This document shows, in pieces, positions 1 to 10,990 of a DNA stretch of 64,000 nt. The stretch covers positions 60,900,001 to 60,964,000 of the forward strand of contig NC_134137.1 of assembly GCF_033958435.1 (NCBI RefSeq). The letters are read 5' to 3'. Source of the DNA: Carettochelys insculpta. Lineage: Eukaryota > Chordata > Testudines > Carettochelyidae. The position numbers were made by a program, and so were the translations under genes. The notes under the pieces are model-generated. The model made no database searches, was not told the DNA's origin, and was given only the letters and a program-made list of their open reading frames with translations. Numbering within the stretch: the first letter of the stretch is position 1; every line of letters starts with the position of its first letter.

Positions 1-1183
1 CCGGCCACTCTTGACATCTCGGCCGAGGAGCCCCAGCAGGCCCCAGAGGTGGAGTCTGCCCCGGAGGCAAGCCCCGCACCCCAGGGCCCCCCCCAGGAGC
101 CCACCCCTGGGACACTGGAGGAGGAGGAGGAGGAGAGGGGATCCTCCTACAGCGAGGGGGGGGGGCTCTGGATTGCCATCACATCCCGGAGCTCCAGCAG
201 GGCATCCACCCACCGGGTGTCCCCCAGCCGTGGGAGTGGACCATCAGGTATGTACCCCCCTGGTGCACACCCCCGGGGTTGAGGGGCGGGGGCAACAGAC
301 ATGACCAGGGCCCTCCACATGCCCAGATGACCATGGCCCCAAGGACAGCAGTGGCATGTCCCTCAAAAGAGTGCATCAGCCGCTGCCCCCCCAGCACGAC
401 AGTGCCATGCCCCATCCCTGGGGATGGGGGGAGCGGAACCTAGGGGTCCCCCAGAGGGAGGGGGTGGGACACCCATCATCAGCAGCAGCATCTCCCGGGG
501 ACGGGGATGGGGAACCAGCAGCAGAGGAGTGGGGGGACAAGGGCCACAGCTTGGGGCCCACACTAACGGCCGTCTCCACTCTTCCCCCCCCCACCCCGCC
601 GCCGTGTTCTGCAGCTGCACCATCGGAGGGACCGGAGAGCGCTGGTGAGGTGTCAGTGATCCCGGAGAGCCCACCGGGGCCATCACTCCAGGCCAGCCCC
701 TCAGCGGAGGACCGACCAGCCCCAGGGCGGGGACGACAGCGGACCGAGCACCACCCACGGACGGCGATGGACCCCCCCAGCTGCTGGTGATCCTCCGGCG
801 GCAGCTGGAGGTCTCGGAGCAGCGCCTGCGGGTGGAGGAGCAGCGGCTCCATCTGCAGGAGCGGGCGCTGGCCTGGCGCCAGGAGGCATGGGGGGGCCTT
901 TATGCGCACTTTCGAGCGCATAGCCGACTACCTGGTCCCCCATGCCGCGCCGGCTGCCGCTCTGCCCGCCCTGCCTGCTCCACCAGCCGCTCCACCTGGT
1001 GCTACACCCGCTGCTCCACCCGCCGTCGCAACGCCGTCCACCACTGAGGGGCCTTCCGCCAAGGGGGACCTGGGGCCTGCTGACACCTGCTGGCCATATC
1101 TTCCGGTCCGCCCGGACCCCAGCCAGCCCCGGCCAGGGCTGAGGCGTGGGTCGCAGCCGCCCACCCCCAGCGCTGGACATTAG
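1..1183 (+). pseudogene. Harbinger MYB/SANT-like accessory protein, C-terminal part
   Basis: In Harbinger elements this protein binds the transposon ends and helps bring the transposase to the nucleus. Only the region after the SANT domain is present. It has an acidic Glu-rich stretch near 115-140, a probable intron (CAG|GTATGT donor after 247, TTCTGCAG acceptor ending at 614), and a C-terminal coiled-coil-like segment (ILRRQLEVSEQRLRVEEQRL, about 788-850) followed by an Ala/Pro-rich tail ending in a stop at 1181-1183. The frame breaks in a C-run near 770 and a G-run near 891. The N-terminus is outside the window. The assignment rests on the tail pattern and on the partner transposase. Confidence 0.7.
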
Positions 1184-1437
1184 GGGGTGTGGGGCCCAGG
1201 ACGTGGTTCCCCCCCCCTTTGTACATATCCCCTTTTACTTGTGTTTTGTATATAGTTTGTATTAGACCCCTGTTATTTTATGATACCTGCCCCCCCGTAA
1301 ATAGTTCTCCCCTTCCTTGTCTTCCCCCTTTTTTTCCCTTATCATCATATGATATATATAATATTTATATTGGTTGTAAATAATATAATAATAATAAGAG
1401 TTCAGCGTTTTCTGGTTTCACGAACAACAGGTCTGTT

Positions 1438-1443
1438 TTTATT
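1438..1443 (-). promoter_or_regulatory. Candidate poly(A) signal of the Harbinger transposase
   Basis: AATAAA reads on the minus strand about 110 bases past the transposase stop. The opposing MYB-like gene ends in a run of AATAAT-type hexamers at 1378-1397, so the two 3' ends converge within about 60 bases. Confidence 0.45.
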
Positions 1444-1550
1444 TACAAGAAAAGTCGGGGGGGGTGCTCTTGGGTGCTCTGTGGTGTAGGCGTAGGGGCA
1501 GGGAGTGTTGTGGAGGATGGGGGGGGTGCAGTGGGGGGGCCTGCCAGTGT

Positions 1551-2888
1551 TCATCCCGCGGCCTCGTCGAAATGGGCCCGCAGGACCTCCTGGACCCGGA
1601 TCCCTTCGGGGTCCACCTGGCGACTGGGGGCAGCGGGTGGCTGCACGTTGGCCCTGCCAGCCTCCACAGCCCAGCCCTGAAAGAAGGCCTCCCCCTTGCT
1701 CTCCACCAGGTTGTGGAGGGCGCTGCATGCGCCCACAATCTGGGGGATGTTGGTGGGGCCCGCATCAAGGCGGGTGAGGAGACACCTCCAGCGCCCTTTG
1801 AGGCAGCCAAATGTGTGCTCAACCACCTGGCGCGCGTGGTTCAGGCGCATGTTGAAGCGCTCCTGGCTGGCTGACAGATGGCCCGTGTAAGGGTGTATGA
1901 GCCAGGGCTGGAGGTGGGTATGCCACGTCTGTGATGACGCAGAGGGGCACGGTGGTGTCCCCCACAGGGCTCTCTGGCTGGGGGATGTAGCTCCCCACCT
2001 CCAGCCGGTGGCACAGGCCCGAATTCCGGAATACCCGGGCGTCGTGGGTGCTTCCAGGCCAGCCCACATATATGTCCAGGAAGCAGCCCCGGCTGTCCAC
2101 CAGGGCCTGGAGGACCACAGAATGGTAGCCCTTCCTGTTTAAGAAGCGTCCTCCACTGTGCTCCGGGGCACGGATGGGGATATGGGTGCCATGCAGAGCC
2201 CCAAAGCAATTGGGGAAGCCCAGGGTGGCAAACCCCGCGATGGCGGCATCCGGGTCCCCAAGCCGCATGAGCCTGTGGAGGAGCAGGGCGTTGATGGTGT
2301 GGACAACCTGCAGGGGAAGGACATGGGAGAGCACCAGTGAGGGGTGTGCAGGGTGTGTCTGGCCCTCCCCTGCCAGGGCTCTCCTCCCCTCCCCTCCCAG
2401 GGCTGCCTCCCCCTCCCCGTGGGTCCTCTTACCTCCATGAGGACAGCCCCGACAGTGGCCTTGCTGATGCCAAACTGCTGGCCCACAGATCGGTAGCTGT
2501 CTGGAGTGGCCAGCTTCCAGACAGCGATGCCGACCCGTTTCTCCATGCTGAGGGCACGCCGCATGGCGGTGTCCTGGTGCCTCAGTGCGGGGGTGAGCCA
2601 CTGGCAGAGCTCGAGAAATGTCTGCTGGCTCATACGAAAGTTCTGGAGCCAGCGGTTGTCGTCCCACTTGCCGAGCACCAGCCGCTTCCACCAGTCGGTG
2701 CTTGTGGGGTAGCTCCACAGCCAGTGGCGTGTGCGGCGGGGGGGGGCAGGGGGGCTGCAGGGTCTGGGGTTGCTTCCTCCTCCCCTGGGGGCAGCTCCTC
2801 TTCTGTGGCTAGAATGTGATCAGCTGCCTCCTGCATGGCATTGAGCAGGGCGAGCACTGCTCCTGCAGGGGCGGCTGGGTGGACCTCT

Positions 2889-2921
<33 letters not shown>

Positions 2922-2929
2922 GGTTCCAC
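1551..2929 (-). pseudogene. PIF/Harbinger DDE transposase (HARBI1-like), broken
   Basis: A DDE_Tnp_4-type nuclease. It starts at 2929 with MEP and a polyglutamine run. The N-terminal DNA-binding part includes WDDNRWLQNFRMS and a helix-turn-helix with SYRSVGQQFGISKATVGAVL. A 125-base intron (2308-2432, GT-AG) follows. The catalytic core has FGALHGTHIPI, GSTHDARVF and VEHTFGCLKGRW. The first catalytic Asp, normally in a GAxDGTH block, is His here (codon at 2191-2193, CAT). The frame shifts in the poly-G tract at about 2739-2746 and again near 1915-1960 in the AYPL/PWL region. The C-terminus ends near 1551. Family and fold are clear; the copy cannot encode an active enzyme. Confidence 0.88.
2891..2920. 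repeat. (CTG)n triplet repeat encoding transposase polyglutamine
   Basis: About ten perfect CTG units on the plus strand read as CAG on the minus strand, right after the transposase start codon. The MITE at 4410 keeps a shorter, interrupted version of the same tract. Confidence 0.9.
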
Positions 2930-3157
2930 AACTGCGTCGCCGAGGTGTGCGTGCCTGTGGCTCTGCAGACCGTGTGCTGTGCAGGCTGCGTGTGTCTGGG
3001 AGGTGCCCTTTAAGGGAGCGGCTAGCTGTTGCCCTGGAAATGCTAGTCCGCCCTGTGACCCTGTCTGCAGCTGTTCCTGGCACCCTTATTTCGACGTGTG
3101 CTACTTTGGCGTGTAGACGCTCCCCTGCAGCGCCTACTTCGATGTGGTGCTGCCCAA

Positions 3158-3257
3158 CGTCGACGTTGAACGTCGACGGCACCAGACCTGGAGGACGTGT
3201 AGACGTTATTCATCGAAATAGCCTATTTCGATGTCACGTTCATGTGTAGACGTAGCC
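3158..3257. repeat. Right terminal and subterminal repeats of the Harbinger element
   Basis: Short palindromes (CGTCGACGTTGAACGTCGACG; ATCGAAATAGCCTATTTCGAT) sit within 100 bases of the end, followed by the GTCTACAC-type terminus in inverse form. Such subterminal motifs are candidate binding sites for the MYB-like protein; that role is inferred. Confidence 0.7.
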
Positions 3258-3264
3258 TATGAGG

Positions 3265-3470
3265 AAATAATCCCTGATGCTGTGATACATTAGACTGTGG
3301 AATTGTCTCTCAAGGGCAGCTATGGACGCCCCAATATTTGGAACTCTTAAGACTACCCTGGAGAAAACCTGAGCAGTAGGTTGGAACAAGCTTGCATTGT
3401 CATGGAGCTAGACTGGATGATCTAATAGGGCCCGTCTGTGTCTCCTGTCTGTGGTGCTGTGCTGAACCCC
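3265..3470 (+). mobile_element. CR1 LINE 3'-end fragment
   Basis: The wording around 3380-3445 (CTAGACTGGATGATCTAATAGGGCCC) follows the 3' untranslated pattern of CR1, where an inserted 3' end reads 'tagatgatc...gtcccttctg'. No reading frame is left. Diverged and 5'-truncated. Confidence 0.5.
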
Positions 3471-4409
3471 TGGAGGTGAGACAGTGTTATATCATTCTCT
3501 AGGGAACAAGGCTGCCAAAGTGCCAAAGTAGCGCTGAAAAATTTTGGCAGGAGCTAAGTCCGTCTCTTTTCACTGAAGGGGTAAGTTCACTGTGACGCAG
3601 GGTCTGAGAAGTGTGGAGGTGGTAAAAAGGCAGCTCCCTGGGGCACCCCTCTTTACCCTAGCCGCACCCCCAGCCAGAGAAGAAAGGAGGGGAATTTGTG
3701 CAATAGGAAAATACCAAAAGATGCAAGACTGGGTTTAAGGAAGAAGCAGACAAAAACCACTGATGGCAGGCTTCAGGGTCTGGTAACAGGCCACAGGGTC
3801 TTCTCATTTGGTTATCAGTTTTTCTCTCAGATGACAATCATATGCTTTGTCAGAACACCTTTGTGTACAGAGATGCCGCAAGAGCCATCACAGCTGTCAT
3901 TAATTGGCACCTTTCTGGCAGTGTGATGAAATCGGGGGGGGGGAGAGTTATCCAAGAGTGCGAAGACTAAAGAGACCAAAAGGACTGGCAGCTGAGAGGA
4001 GGCTGGAACAGAAATGGGAAAGGAGGCATAGAGTGAATGCAGAGAAGAAAAGACTTAATTCAAAGCTGTTGGTCTCCATGTTTTCCTTTCCCACCCCTTC
4101 TTTGGGCCAGATTCCACTCTCATTTCTATCAGTGTAAATCCAAACCATCTCCATTGATTTCAGATGAAGTTTGGAGTTACACAAGATTTAATACCTGATT
4201 TACATTAATGGAAGTGAGAGCAGAACTTGGCACAGCTGAAACAAATGAGTTTCTCTTTAGAGCTTTCTAGTGCTTCCTCCCTTTGTCCAGAGCAGCTCTT
4301 CATAGTCCTCTCTCTGTTTCAGGACCACTCTATGCACTGTGAAGTTACACCACCACAACCAAGAAGGGACATTGGCCTGCTGTTTCTCTCTTTCTTTCTG
4401 TGTCTCTAA
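3471..4409. other. No gene recognised
   Basis: Mixed unique-looking sequence with short chance frames only. A stretch near 4105-4200 resembles an old dispersed repeat, but I cannot name it. Confidence 0.4.
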
Positions 4410-5120
4410 AGCTACGTCTACACGTGAAGCCTGCATCGAAGTAGCTTATTTCGATGTAGCGACATCGAAATAGCCTATTTCGATGAATAACGTCTACACG
4501 TCCTCCAGGGCTGGCAACGTTGACGTTCAACATTGACGTTGGGCAGCACCACAACGAAATAGGCACTGCGAGGGAACGTCTACACACCAAAGTAGCACAC
4601 ATCAAAATAAGGGTGCCAGGAACAGCTGCAGACAGGGTCACAGGGCGGACTCAACAGCCAGCTGCTCCCTTAAAGGGCCCCTCCCAGACACAGTTGCACT
4701 AAACAACACAAGATCCACAGAGCCGACAACTGGTTGCAGACCCTGTGCATGCAGCATGGATCCCCAGCTGCAGCAGCAGCAGCCAGAACCCCTGGGCTAA
4801 GGGCTGCTGCACACGGTGACCATAGAGCCCTGCAGGGGCTGGAGAGAGAGCGTCTCTCAACCCCTCAGCTGACGGCCACCATGGCGGACCCCGCTATTTC
4901 GATGTTGCGGGACGCGGATCGTCTACACGTGCCCTACTTCAACGTTGAACATCGAAGTAGGGCGCTATTCCCATCCCCTCATGGGGTTAGCGGCTTCGAC
5001 GTCTCGCCGCCTAACGTCGATGTTAACATCGAAATAGCGCCCAACACATGTAGCCATGACGAGCGCTATTTCGAAGTTAGTGCCGCTACTTCGAAGTAGC
5101 GTGCACGTGTAGACACGGCT
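4410..5120. mobile_element. Non-autonomous Harbinger MITE
   Basis: Termini AGCTACGTCTACACGTG and CGTGTAGACACGGCT are imperfect inverted repeats. They are flanked by a TAA duplication (4407-4409 and 5121-5123), the typical 3-bp Harbinger target site. Left-end subterminal sequence matches the right end of the element at 1-3257 in inverse orientation. At 4756 it still holds the ATG plus Gln-rich start of the transposase gene. It is therefore an internal-deletion derivative of that family, mobilised in trans if at all. Confidence 0.85.
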
Positions 5121-5315
5121 TAAAGGACCTAAACTGAGTCAAAAAGAGCTTTTTGTCACCTGTCCATTTTTCTGTTCTCCACTGGGAAGCTCATCTAACA
5201 AAATACAACTAATTTATTTGCTTGAACAACAAGTTCTGATGGGTTCCTCTGGAAATGCACCACCAATATGTATGTTAATACTCAGTCAGATCCCTAAAGC
5301 AGCAAAGGAGATAAT

Positions 5316-5526
5316 AGCAACGAAGGGTCCTGTGGCACCTTATAGGCTAACAGAAAAGTTTTGAGCTTGAGCTTTCGTGAGCACAGACTCACTTCATCAG
5401 ATGCTCTGATGAAGTGAGTCTGTGCTCACAAAAGCTCAAGCTCAAAATTTTTCTGTTAGTCTATAAGGTGCCACAGGACCCTTCGTTGCTGTCACAGATC
5501 CAGACTAACACGGCTACCCCTCCGAT
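5316..5526. mobile_element. Fold-back pair of Penelope-type termini
   Basis: Two copies of one about 85-100-base terminal unit stand head to head, joined at the TCATCAG/CTGATGA centre (5394-5412). The right copy runs to the full terminus (CTAACACGGCTACCCCTCC); the left stops at GCAACGAAGGG. The pair is flanked by a 12-bp duplication, AAAGGAGATAAT (5304-5315 and 5527-5538), so it inserted as one unit. The minus copy keeps CTGATGA...GAAA; the plus copy has AAAA in place of GAAA at 5430-5433. Confidence 0.75.
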
Positions 5527-5538
5527 AAAGGAGATAAT

Positions 5539-6939
5539 GGCACCAGAAAACAGGAACTGAGTGATTGCAGGGTATGTGGTGTGGGAGGTGTCTACTCATA
5601 TTTATGCTCGCCAGGGCCAAACGTCTCTACCACTATCTCTCCCTCTGTTGCCCACTTTTTGGGAAGGCTAGGAGGGGAACAGCTGTTTTTCCAAATACTG
5701 AGCCTGATGGAAAAGATGTGTAAAAGGTAACAGGCTTGGTCAGCAATTACTCGAAAAACCAATAGTGTCTATGGGTTTGTTTTTAAATTAACAAAGCTAT
5801 AGAACTCAGTAACAGGGACACACTCCCCTACTGACGTCTATATGCAGATTTCAAACAAAAATAACTCAAACTCTGGAAAGTTGACCAATTATTATTAAAT
5901 TCTATATGACTTATCACTACAGGAAGCTTAAGAAAGTGCTCTATGCCTAGAATACTGACCTGCTGGCACTCATGATTACACTACATAAGGGTTGTAGCAC
6001 CCTGAGCCAGATTTTGCTTCACCTGTACTTCTGGCCCTTGCACAGTTAGGTATTTAATGGAACTGTAGTTCTGGTACTCAAGGAAACTGCTCCATTCCTA
6101 CTCCTCTGGCAGCATAGGGTGGAGGATGGTTGGGAATGTGGGAGATTCATGACTGTAACTTACCTGTTCACTTGTCTTGGGAATGGAACTGGCACTCAGA
6201 AAAAGAAATAGGCTGTGCCACCTAACAAGACATCATAATAGGAATACAGTGCCCTCTGTGCCTAGGGAGCTTCAAGAACTTTTTGCAGCTCTGAGACAGA
6301 ATAACCCCTAACGTCCCATCTTGGGCAGAGAAGGTTCACATCACCCTCCAACCTGGCACTGTTCCTGAAAGGCCTGGTTAGCCCTTTACTGTTATTTTAA
6401 TTTCACTGCATGCACATAGCGCAATAATACTTCAGCTGAAGCGACCTAAAGTTAAATGCCAATTTATTTTTCCAACACACACCCTCGCAGATCTATTGCC
6501 TTGCTGCCACAATCCAGCCATAAGGTCAAATGCTGTTCTCCATCCCAGCTGTGCAAGAGCGCCACGTCAGTGCAGAAGCTGCTGAAATTGCACGCGTGCA
6601 ACCAAAATCTGACTGACAGCTGCCCAGGACAGACGTGCCAATGCACAGAATGTGATTACTTCAGCAGTATACATCGCTCCATAGTCTCACTGGACGGCTC
6701 ACTGCGGTAGCTGAGCACCTTATCTAAAATCACTCTGGAAATCCTTACTTTTCTCTGCCTTTCCAACAGCCAACACCAGGGTGTTTGGTTTTCTTTTTTC
6801 CCCCCATTTGGGGAAAAGCCTGGAGGCACTGCTGGATTTTATGTTTTACTATGGATGTGTCAACACTGACAGCTGGTCTCAGCTGTCACGGAAGGGCTTT
6901 CCATACGCATATGGACATCGTATCCACATAGTATTGTTC
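5539..6939. other. No gene or repeat recognised
   Basis: Moderate-AT sequence with only short open frames (the longest, 84 codons at 6456, shows no familiar domain). Confidence 0.4.
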
Positions 6940-7740
6940 CATAGTATTATATTCTCTTGGCGGTCAATCGATAACGATTAGGATGTCTTCATGTCACCCT
7001 CCTATTTGTGAGACTGTTGATGGCCGATCAGCCCAATTCTGGAGCCGCTGATGTTATCACAGAAGGGGCAAGTGTCAGTAGCTGTCGGCAAGGTGTGGGG
7101 CATTCTTTACTGCTCTTTTCTTATTTGCCTCTCTTCTGCATTCTGGCCAGATGGCTCAAATAGCGCCACCCCCTCACGGACTACCATTCTCCACTGGGGA
7201 CAGTCTTGGGCAAGGTTGTCCCAAGTGTCAATGCCAATGCTGTATTTTTTCATCTGTGCTTCAGCATGTCCTTATATTTCTGCCACTGGCCCCCAACACT
7301 CCTCTGTCCTTCCTCCAATTCAGAAGGAGGCACTGATCAGACATCTGAACCACGTGACCAGTCCAACGAAGTTGTTGACTGATAATGGTTTCAGTGCTGG
7401 TCATGTTCAAATCTTCCAGGATGCTCATGTTTGTGCACCTATCCTCCCAAAAGATAGTTAGGGTTCTCTTGAGGCAGCGTTGATGATATTGTTCAAGTGC
7501 CTTTCGATGAAGCTTGTATGTTGTGCAGGTTTCAAACACATGCAGTAGTGGTGGAACAACCACTGTGCAATATACAAGGAGTTTTGTCTTGGGATAGATG
7601 TCCTGGCTCTCAAAGACCCTTTGTCTCAGGCAAGCAAAAGCAGAGCTTGCACAGCTCAGACGATGCTGGGTTTCTGCATCAATGTTGACTTTGGAAAAAA
7701 GATGACATCCAAGGTATGGGAAGGTATCATATATCCATAG
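6940..7740 (-). pseudogene. Non-LTR retrotransposon, 3' part of the polymerase ORF
   Basis: Reading the minus strand from 7740, fragments FPYLGCHLFSKVNIDAE, QHRLSCASSAFACLRQRVF, the HRKALEQYHQRCLKR block, LRWTGHV and WDNLAQDCPQWR follow in the order seen downstream of the reverse transcriptase in a widespread vertebrate and invertebrate LINE type. The protein ends with a zinc-finger-like CPFC...GLIGHQQSH motif near 7000. Reading frames are interrupted by stops and the RT catalytic domain is missing (5' truncation). Clade (RTE-like or other) is not certain. Confidence 0.7.
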
Positions 7741-8084
7741 TATGAATATCTATCCAATAGAATATAGTACTGGTACTAATCTTACTGTTTGAGGACCCAT
7801 TCTGTCCCTTACCGGTACTGCTGGTGATTACTGTGGCTGTGGTAAAGCCTGAAATTTAATCAAGAGCTCGCCCCTAAGAGAGTCTGGAGCCTTGACCCAG
7901 ATAATCAAAGTGACGTCTTTGAATTTGAGCTGGTATTTGGGGGGGAAACTGCTGCAGCATCCAGAGCTCAGCCTGATGTGTTTGCACCCCTGTACTAGTT
8001 GCTGCACACTGATTAGGGTGAAGACGCTTTCTTTTTTTCTCATGAGAGGTGGGTCAATTGTACATATGAAAGTAAGGGCACTCT

Positions 8085-8280
8085 GAAGTTGTGTGGGTGC
8101 TTCAAAGTACCTGCGGCTACATAGCATGCCAGTGCTTCGAAGTTTGCAACTTCGAAGATGCTGCAGGGAAAATTAGTCTAATGAGGTTCTGCATATTCAT
8201 TGCAGCACTACATCAGAATTCTCTGCTCAGGCTGATTACCATGGCCCCTTTGAAGAATGGGGCCAGTGTAGACACAGCCT
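8085..8280. mobile_element. Decayed MITE with GTGTAGACACAGCC terminus
   Basis: The right end GGCCAGTGTAGACACAGCC and internal TTCGAAG repeats (GCTTCGAAGTTTGCAACTTCGAAG) relate it to the GTCTACAC-ended MITEs of this window. The left terminus is not recognisable. Confidence 0.55.
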
Positions 8281-8324
8281 AAGTGTGACTTTGAGATCAT
8301 CTGAGCTTGGTTGTAAGTTGACTG

Positions 8325-10990
8325 CCATAGATTTATAGATTGTGAGGCCACAAGGGGCAACTGTGATCATCTAGTCTGATGTTCTATATAGAACAGGACT
8401 CAGATGTTCCCCAAAATAATTCCTAGAACATAACTTTCAGAAAAACATTTCAATCTTGATTTAAAAATTGTCAGTGATGGAAAATCCATCACTACAGTTA
8501 GTAAATTGTTCCAATGCTTAAGTATTTGCACCCTTAAATACTTACACCTTATTTCTAGTCTGAATTTTTCTAGCTTCCAATTCCAGAAAATAGGTCACGT
8601 TGCCCCTTTCTCTGATAGATTAAAAGTCCATTATTAAATATTTGTTCCTCGTGTAGATACTAATTCAGACACTTAAGACAAAGATACTGAGTTCCTTGAG
8701 TCAGTCACTATATATGTCTGCTTTCTATTCCTTTAATCGTTCTTAGTGTTCTCCTCTGAATCCTTTCCAGATTTATCAAAATCCCATATGAATTGTGGAC
8801 ACCAAAACTGGACGCTGCATTCCAGTAGTGGTCACACCAGTGCCAAATGCAGAGGTAAAATAACCTCTCTGCTCCTACTCAAGATTGCTCTGTTTATGCA
8901 TCCAAGGATCACGTTAGGGCTTTTGGCCACAGCGTTACTCTAAGGCTGGTCCTGAGTTTACATTTAGTTGCATTAAATGCGCACTGTTTGCTTACGCAGT
9001 GTTTACCAAGAGATCTAGATTGCTCTGAATCAGTGACTTGAACTCTTCATTATTTACCATTCCCCCTGTTTTTCTGTCATTTGAAAACCTTATCATAATG
9101 ATTTTGTTTTGTTCAAGATCATTGCTAATCATACATTGGATGAAGACTCATTTCCTGAGTGGCCCCACTGGAAAGAGAATGCCCCTTGATGACTCCCTGT
9201 TTACAGTCACTTTTTGAGACTTGTTGGCCTATTTTTAATCTATTTGATGTGCGCCATGTTATTTTTATATAATTCTAGTTTTCAATCAGAACGTTGTGTG
9301 GTACCAAGTTGTTCACCTTACAGAGGTCTAAATATATTACATCAGTGCTATTACCTTATAAACCAAGCAAATAATCTCATTATAACGCAAGTTAATTTAG
9401 CAAGATCTATTTTTCATAAATTCATGTTGATTTGCATTATTTGGATTACCCTCCTTTAGCTCTTTATTAATTGAGCCCATATTAATTTCTCCATTGTCTT
9501 GCTCAGGACTGATCCCAGGCTGACTGAACTCATCTGAGTCATCCAGTTTACTCTTTTTTTGAAATTGGCACAATGTTAGCCTTCTCCCAGTCTACTGAAA
9601 CTTTCCAAGACCTTCAAGACTTTTTGACTCAATATTACCTATATAGTGAGCTGCTGAGCTAGCTATTTTAAAACTCCTGAATATAAGTTGTCTGGACTTA
9701 ACAATGTCTGGACTTAACAATGTCTAACTTCAGTTGTTTCAGTTTAACATCCTCAGAGATAGATGTGGAATAGAAATAGAGTTATCACCTTGGCTACGTC
9801 TACACTAGCCAAAAACTTCGAAATGGCCATGCAAATGGCCATTTTGAAGTTTACCAATGAAGCGCTGAAATACATATTCGGCGCCTCATTAGCATGCGGG
9901 TGGCCCCAGCACTTTGAAACTGACGTGGCTTGCCGCCGTGCGGCTCGTCCCAATGGGGCTCCTTTTCGGAAGGACTCTGCCTACTTTGAAGTACCCTTAT
10001 TCCCATCTGCTCATAGGAATAAGGGGACTTTAAAGTAGCCAGGGTCCTTTTGAAAAGGAGCCCCGTCTGGATGAGCTGTGCAGTGGCGAGCCGCGTCAAT
10101 TTCGAAGTGCCACGGCCGCCCACATGCTAATGAGGCGCTGAATATGTATTTCAGCGCTTCATTAGTAAACTTTGAAATGGCCAGTTGCATGGCCATTTCG
10201 AAGTTTTTGGCTAGTGTAGACATGGCCCATATGACTACAGGATCTGTTACCCTCCACATAACAAAAGAAATATTTACTGAACATTTCTGCTTTTTCTGCA
10301 TTATTATTAAATCTACCATTTCCAACTAATAATGCACAATACCTTGTCAAGATTCTTTTTGTTCCGAATATGTATTAAAAACACCTTGTTATTGTTTTTA
10401 TCTCTGCTGACCATGGAGTTTTCCTTGTGTCCCTTGGCTTCTCTTATCAATGTTCCTCAATTCCCAGCTTCTAATTTATACTATCAACTTTCCCTTTTTG
10501 CTATTTGTCATATATTATTTTTGTTTAACCAACACAGTTTTCTTCCTCAGCTGTGGGATTGTGTCTTTTTTATTTTTATTTTTTGGCTTCTGGTAAGGTG
10601 TTCTGAAGTGATTACCAATTATCATTCATCATTTGTGGAACAAATTCCTCCTCACAGCTGATCTGGTTCATAAATTGTTTCCAGTTTCTTGAAACTGACT
10701 CTATTAAAGCACCAGCTCTTTATATTATTGATCTGACTTTCTGCTTGTACGTTATACAAGTGATCAAGTCGCAATCAGTTGTAGCTAAGCCACCAATAAC
10801 TTTTAGATTTGGGATAACTTTCTCTTTATCTGGTACATCAGTGTCTAATACAGAATTCCACCTTTCTAGCAGCAACATTTTTTGAGTTAAGAAATGATCA
10901 TCCATAATACTTAGCAATTCTAAGGATGGTTAGTACTGTCAACAGGAGGCCTGCAGCATATGTAACTCAAACTAAAGTCTCCCATGATGA
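8325..10990 (-). mobile_element. CR1 LINE, antisense, split by a MITE
   Basis: The antisense 3' end begins with 'tttatagattgtgaggccac' and continues through stretches that follow the common sauropsid CR1: GTGGACACCAAAACTGGAC, AAATGCAGAGGTAAAATAACC, CTCTGTTTATGCATCCAAGG and, after the MITE at 9792, GTTTAACCAACACAGTTTTC. About 2.2 kb of CR1 is present, with many indels and stops and no usable ORF2. The recognisable sequence fades after about 10920-10990. Confidence 0.75.
9792..10227. mobile_element. Long-palindrome MITE, GGCTACGTCTACACTAGCC ends
   Basis: Two arms of about 205 bases are near-perfect inverse complements around a short centre near 10000-10015. Arms carry ACTTCGAAATGGCCAT, GCGCTGAAATACATATTC and AAGGAGCCCC motifs. 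Length, 436 bases, equals the copy at 57389. It interrupts the antisense CR1. Flanking triplets CTT and CAT do not match, so the duplication has decayed. The termini resemble the Harbinger ends above. Confidence 0.8.

Larger units (their letters stand above)
1..3257. mobile_element. PIF/Harbinger DNA transposon, left end outside window
   Basis: Two convergent genes, a MYB/SANT-like accessory gene (+) and a DDE transposase (-), lie tail to tail and meet in an AT-rich 3' region at about 1190-1550. This is the usual two-gene plan of PIF/Harbinger elements. The right terminus reads GTGTAGACGTAGCC and ends at 3257. The same terminus, inverted, starts the MITEs at 4410 and 26178, which fixes the boundary. 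Subterminal palindromes built on ATCGAAAT/ATTTCGAT lie just inside. Both genes have frameshifts and the transposase lacks one catalytic residue, so the copy is dead. Very high GC contrasts with the AT-rich flank. Confidence 0.85.

Noticed and set aside
1..3257. Domesticated host HARBI1 gene
   Set aside because: Transposon ends, multiple frameshifts and the lost catalytic Asp indicate a transposon copy, not a host gene.
5316..5526. microRNA hairpin
   Set aside because: The inverted repeat is a known-type repeat dimer with a target duplication; no sign of a short conserved stem.
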